From assembly GCA_019309665.1 (NCBI GenBank), contig JAFDFV010000141.1, forward strand, positions 1 to 6,398: a stretch of 6,398 nucleotides of DNA. Direction: 5' to 3'. How positions within the stretch are numbered: position 1 is the stretch's first letter; every line of letters begins with the position of its first letter. Under the pieces are notes generated by a model that was given only the letters and a program-made list of their open reading frames with translations, made no database searches and was not told the DNA's origin. Shown here piece after piece: positions 5,502 through 6,398 of the stretch. Origin of the DNA: Deltaproteobacteria bacterium. GTDB lineage: Bacteria > Desulfobacterota > Desulfobacteria > Desulfobacterales > ETH-SRB1. Made by a program: the position numbers and the translations under genes.

Positions 5502-6398
5502 TTGACAAAGGAGAACGAGTCGGCCTTGTCAAGATACGATTGTACCGTCCTTTCTCGGCTGAACATCTGTTTGCCGCAATACCCGCAACTGTTGATCGCA
5601 TTACAGTTCTTGACAGGACAAAAGAGAGGGGTGCGCTGGGCGATCCCTTATATCAAGATGTATGTACGGCCTATATGGAACGAGGTGAAATGCCCGTAAT
5701 AGTCGGTGGAAGATATGGTCTTGGCTCCAAAGAGTTTAACCCAGGCATGGTCAAAGCTGTATTTGATAACATGAATTCAGCCGGTCCCAAGAATCACTTT
5801 ACCGTTGGTATTGTTGATGATGTTACAAACACTTCCCTGGAAGTAGAAGATGGATTTGATGTGGCTCCGGAAGGAACTGTCCAATGCAAATTCTGGGGAT
5901 TGGGAGCTGACGGAACCGTAGGCGCAAACAAAAGCGCAATCAAAATTATTGGTGATAACACGGATATGTTTGCCCAGGCTTATTTTGCCTATGATTCAAA
6001 GAAATCCGGCGGCATTACCATGTCTCACCTTCGTTTCGGCAAAACGCCCATTAAATCTACCTATCTGATAGATTCAGCAGATTATATAGCATGTCACAAA
6101 TCAAAATATGTGGAAACCTACGATGTCCTTGAGGGCATCAAAGACGGCGGGACCTTTGTTCTCAACTCCCACTGGACCTCTAAAGACATGGAAAAAGAAC
6201 TACCAGCTTTCATGCGCAGAACAATTGCCGAAAAGAAGCTCAAATTTTACAATATCGATGCTGTGAAAATCGCGGCTGGAGTGGGTCTTGGAGGCAGGAT
6301 CAACATGATCATGCAAACCGCCTTTTTTAAACTGGCAAATATTATTCCTGTGGAAGAGGCTATTGCCTATCTCAAAGACCAGATTAAAAAGATGTTTA
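5456..6398 (+). CDS. nifJ: PFOR downstream fragment (domains II and III), open at the window end
   Basis: From the ATG at 5456 the frame stays open to the last base, giving 314 complete codons. It starts MGSSCETIEEVVNYL (domain II, transketolase C-terminal-like) and continues through VLDRTKERGALGDPLY and GGRYGLGSKEF. It then enters domain III (the gamma-subunit-like, CoA-associated part) with GLGADGTVGANKSAIKIIGDN, YDSKKSGGITMSHLRFG and VGLGGRINMIMQTAFFKLA. Conservation is high throughout with no second lesion. The frame extends upstream only to the stop at 5432-5434. The ATG has no ribosome binding site (GACCTCATCATTTCC precedes it), so independent translation would be poor, though it overlaps the upstream fragment. 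The remaining domains lie outside the window. Confidence 0.78.
   Translation, partial: MGSSCETIEEVVNYLIDKGERVGLVKIRLYRPFSAEHLFAAIPATVDRITVLDRTKERGALGDPLYQDVCTAYMERGEMPVIVGGRYGLGSKEFNPGMVKAVFDNMNSAGPKNHFTVGIVDDVTNTSLEVEDGFDVAPEGTVQCKFWGLGADGTVGANKSAIKIIGDNTDMFAQAYFAYDSKKSGGITMSHLRFGKTPIKSTYLIDSADYIACHKSKYVETYDVLEGIKDGGTFVLNSHWTSKDMEKELPAFMRRTIAEKKLKFYNIDAVKIAAGVGLGGRINMIMQTAFFKLANIIPVEEAIAYLKDQIKKMF

Larger units (their letters stand above)
4683..6398 (+). pseudogene. nifJ: Pyruvate:ferredoxin (flavodoxin) oxidoreductase, frame-disrupted and cut by the window end
   Basis: This is the first half of a single-chain, homodimeric PFOR, which oxidises pyruvate with CoA to acetyl-CoA and CO2 and reduces ferredoxin, or runs in reverse. 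The family is about 1,170-1,200 residues. Domains I, II and III are visible here; the ferredoxin-like and thiamine-diphosphate-binding domains would lie beyond 6398. Homology is continuous in two frames. Residues up to VENLT are read from 4683 to 5444; from about 5447 onward the match (IISMGSSCETIEEV) is read in the frame one base back. Family members have about 18 residues between these points, including a DYxGxPDAE-like segment, and these are absent. With two leftover bases, this fits a loss of roughly 52 nt (necessarily 1 mod 3). Unless it is an assembly error, no intact PFOR is made from this locus. Everything after the lesion is otherwise open and well conserved, suggesting a recent event. 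Confidence 0.85.

Noticed and set aside
5502..5699. 65-residue frame continuing the original PFOR frame after its stop
   Set aside because: The same DNA encodes conserved PFOR domain II in another frame, so this is out-of-frame reading after the lesion.

Overview
The window is an ordinary bacterial chromosomal segment, moderately AT-rich, with every recognisable gene on the + strand. The protein sequences suggest an anaerobic member of the Desulfobacterota (former Deltaproteobacteria). The main reason is that the single-chain pyruvate:ferredoxin oxidoreductase (PFOR) resembles the Desulfovibrio/Desulfocurvus enzyme, as I recall it, very closely. The dense hairpin-like intergenic repeats also fit. 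This placement is inference from memory, not a search.

Layout: (1) positions 2-482 hold the end of an antitoxin gene and a complete MazF-type mRNA interferase, overlapping by 11 bases; (2) 571-2436 is a compact UvrD/Rep-family DNA helicase with all signature motifs; (3) 2440-2620 is a 181-bp quasi-palindromic, MITE-like repeat that begins three bases after the helicase stop; (4) 2680-4290 is a complete class I [4Fe-4S] fumarase (FumA/FumB type); (5) 4291-4682 is a 392-bp gene-free stretch holding a 24-bp near-perfect palindrome and a second, different MITE-like hairpin repeat (4426-4589); (6) 4683 to the window end is a PFOR gene (nifJ/por) whose frame is broken near position 5445.

The genes do not form one pathway. 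The toxin-antitoxin pair and the helicase are stand-alone functions. Fumarase and PFOR both serve central carbon metabolism (TCA or reductive TCA, and pyruvate/acetyl-CoA interconversion with ferredoxin), but a repeat-rich gap separates them and they need not be co-transcribed.

The best points for a second look are: the PFOR lesion, where about 18 conserved residues and the frame are lost together at the domain I/II junction; the two hairpin repeats that bracket fumarase and share the same apex, AATAGC-NN-GCTATT, despite different termini; and the way the first repeat supplies an upstream in-frame ATG that would mislead start calling for fumarase. I found no CRISPR array, RNA gene, phage gene or convincing new defence system.
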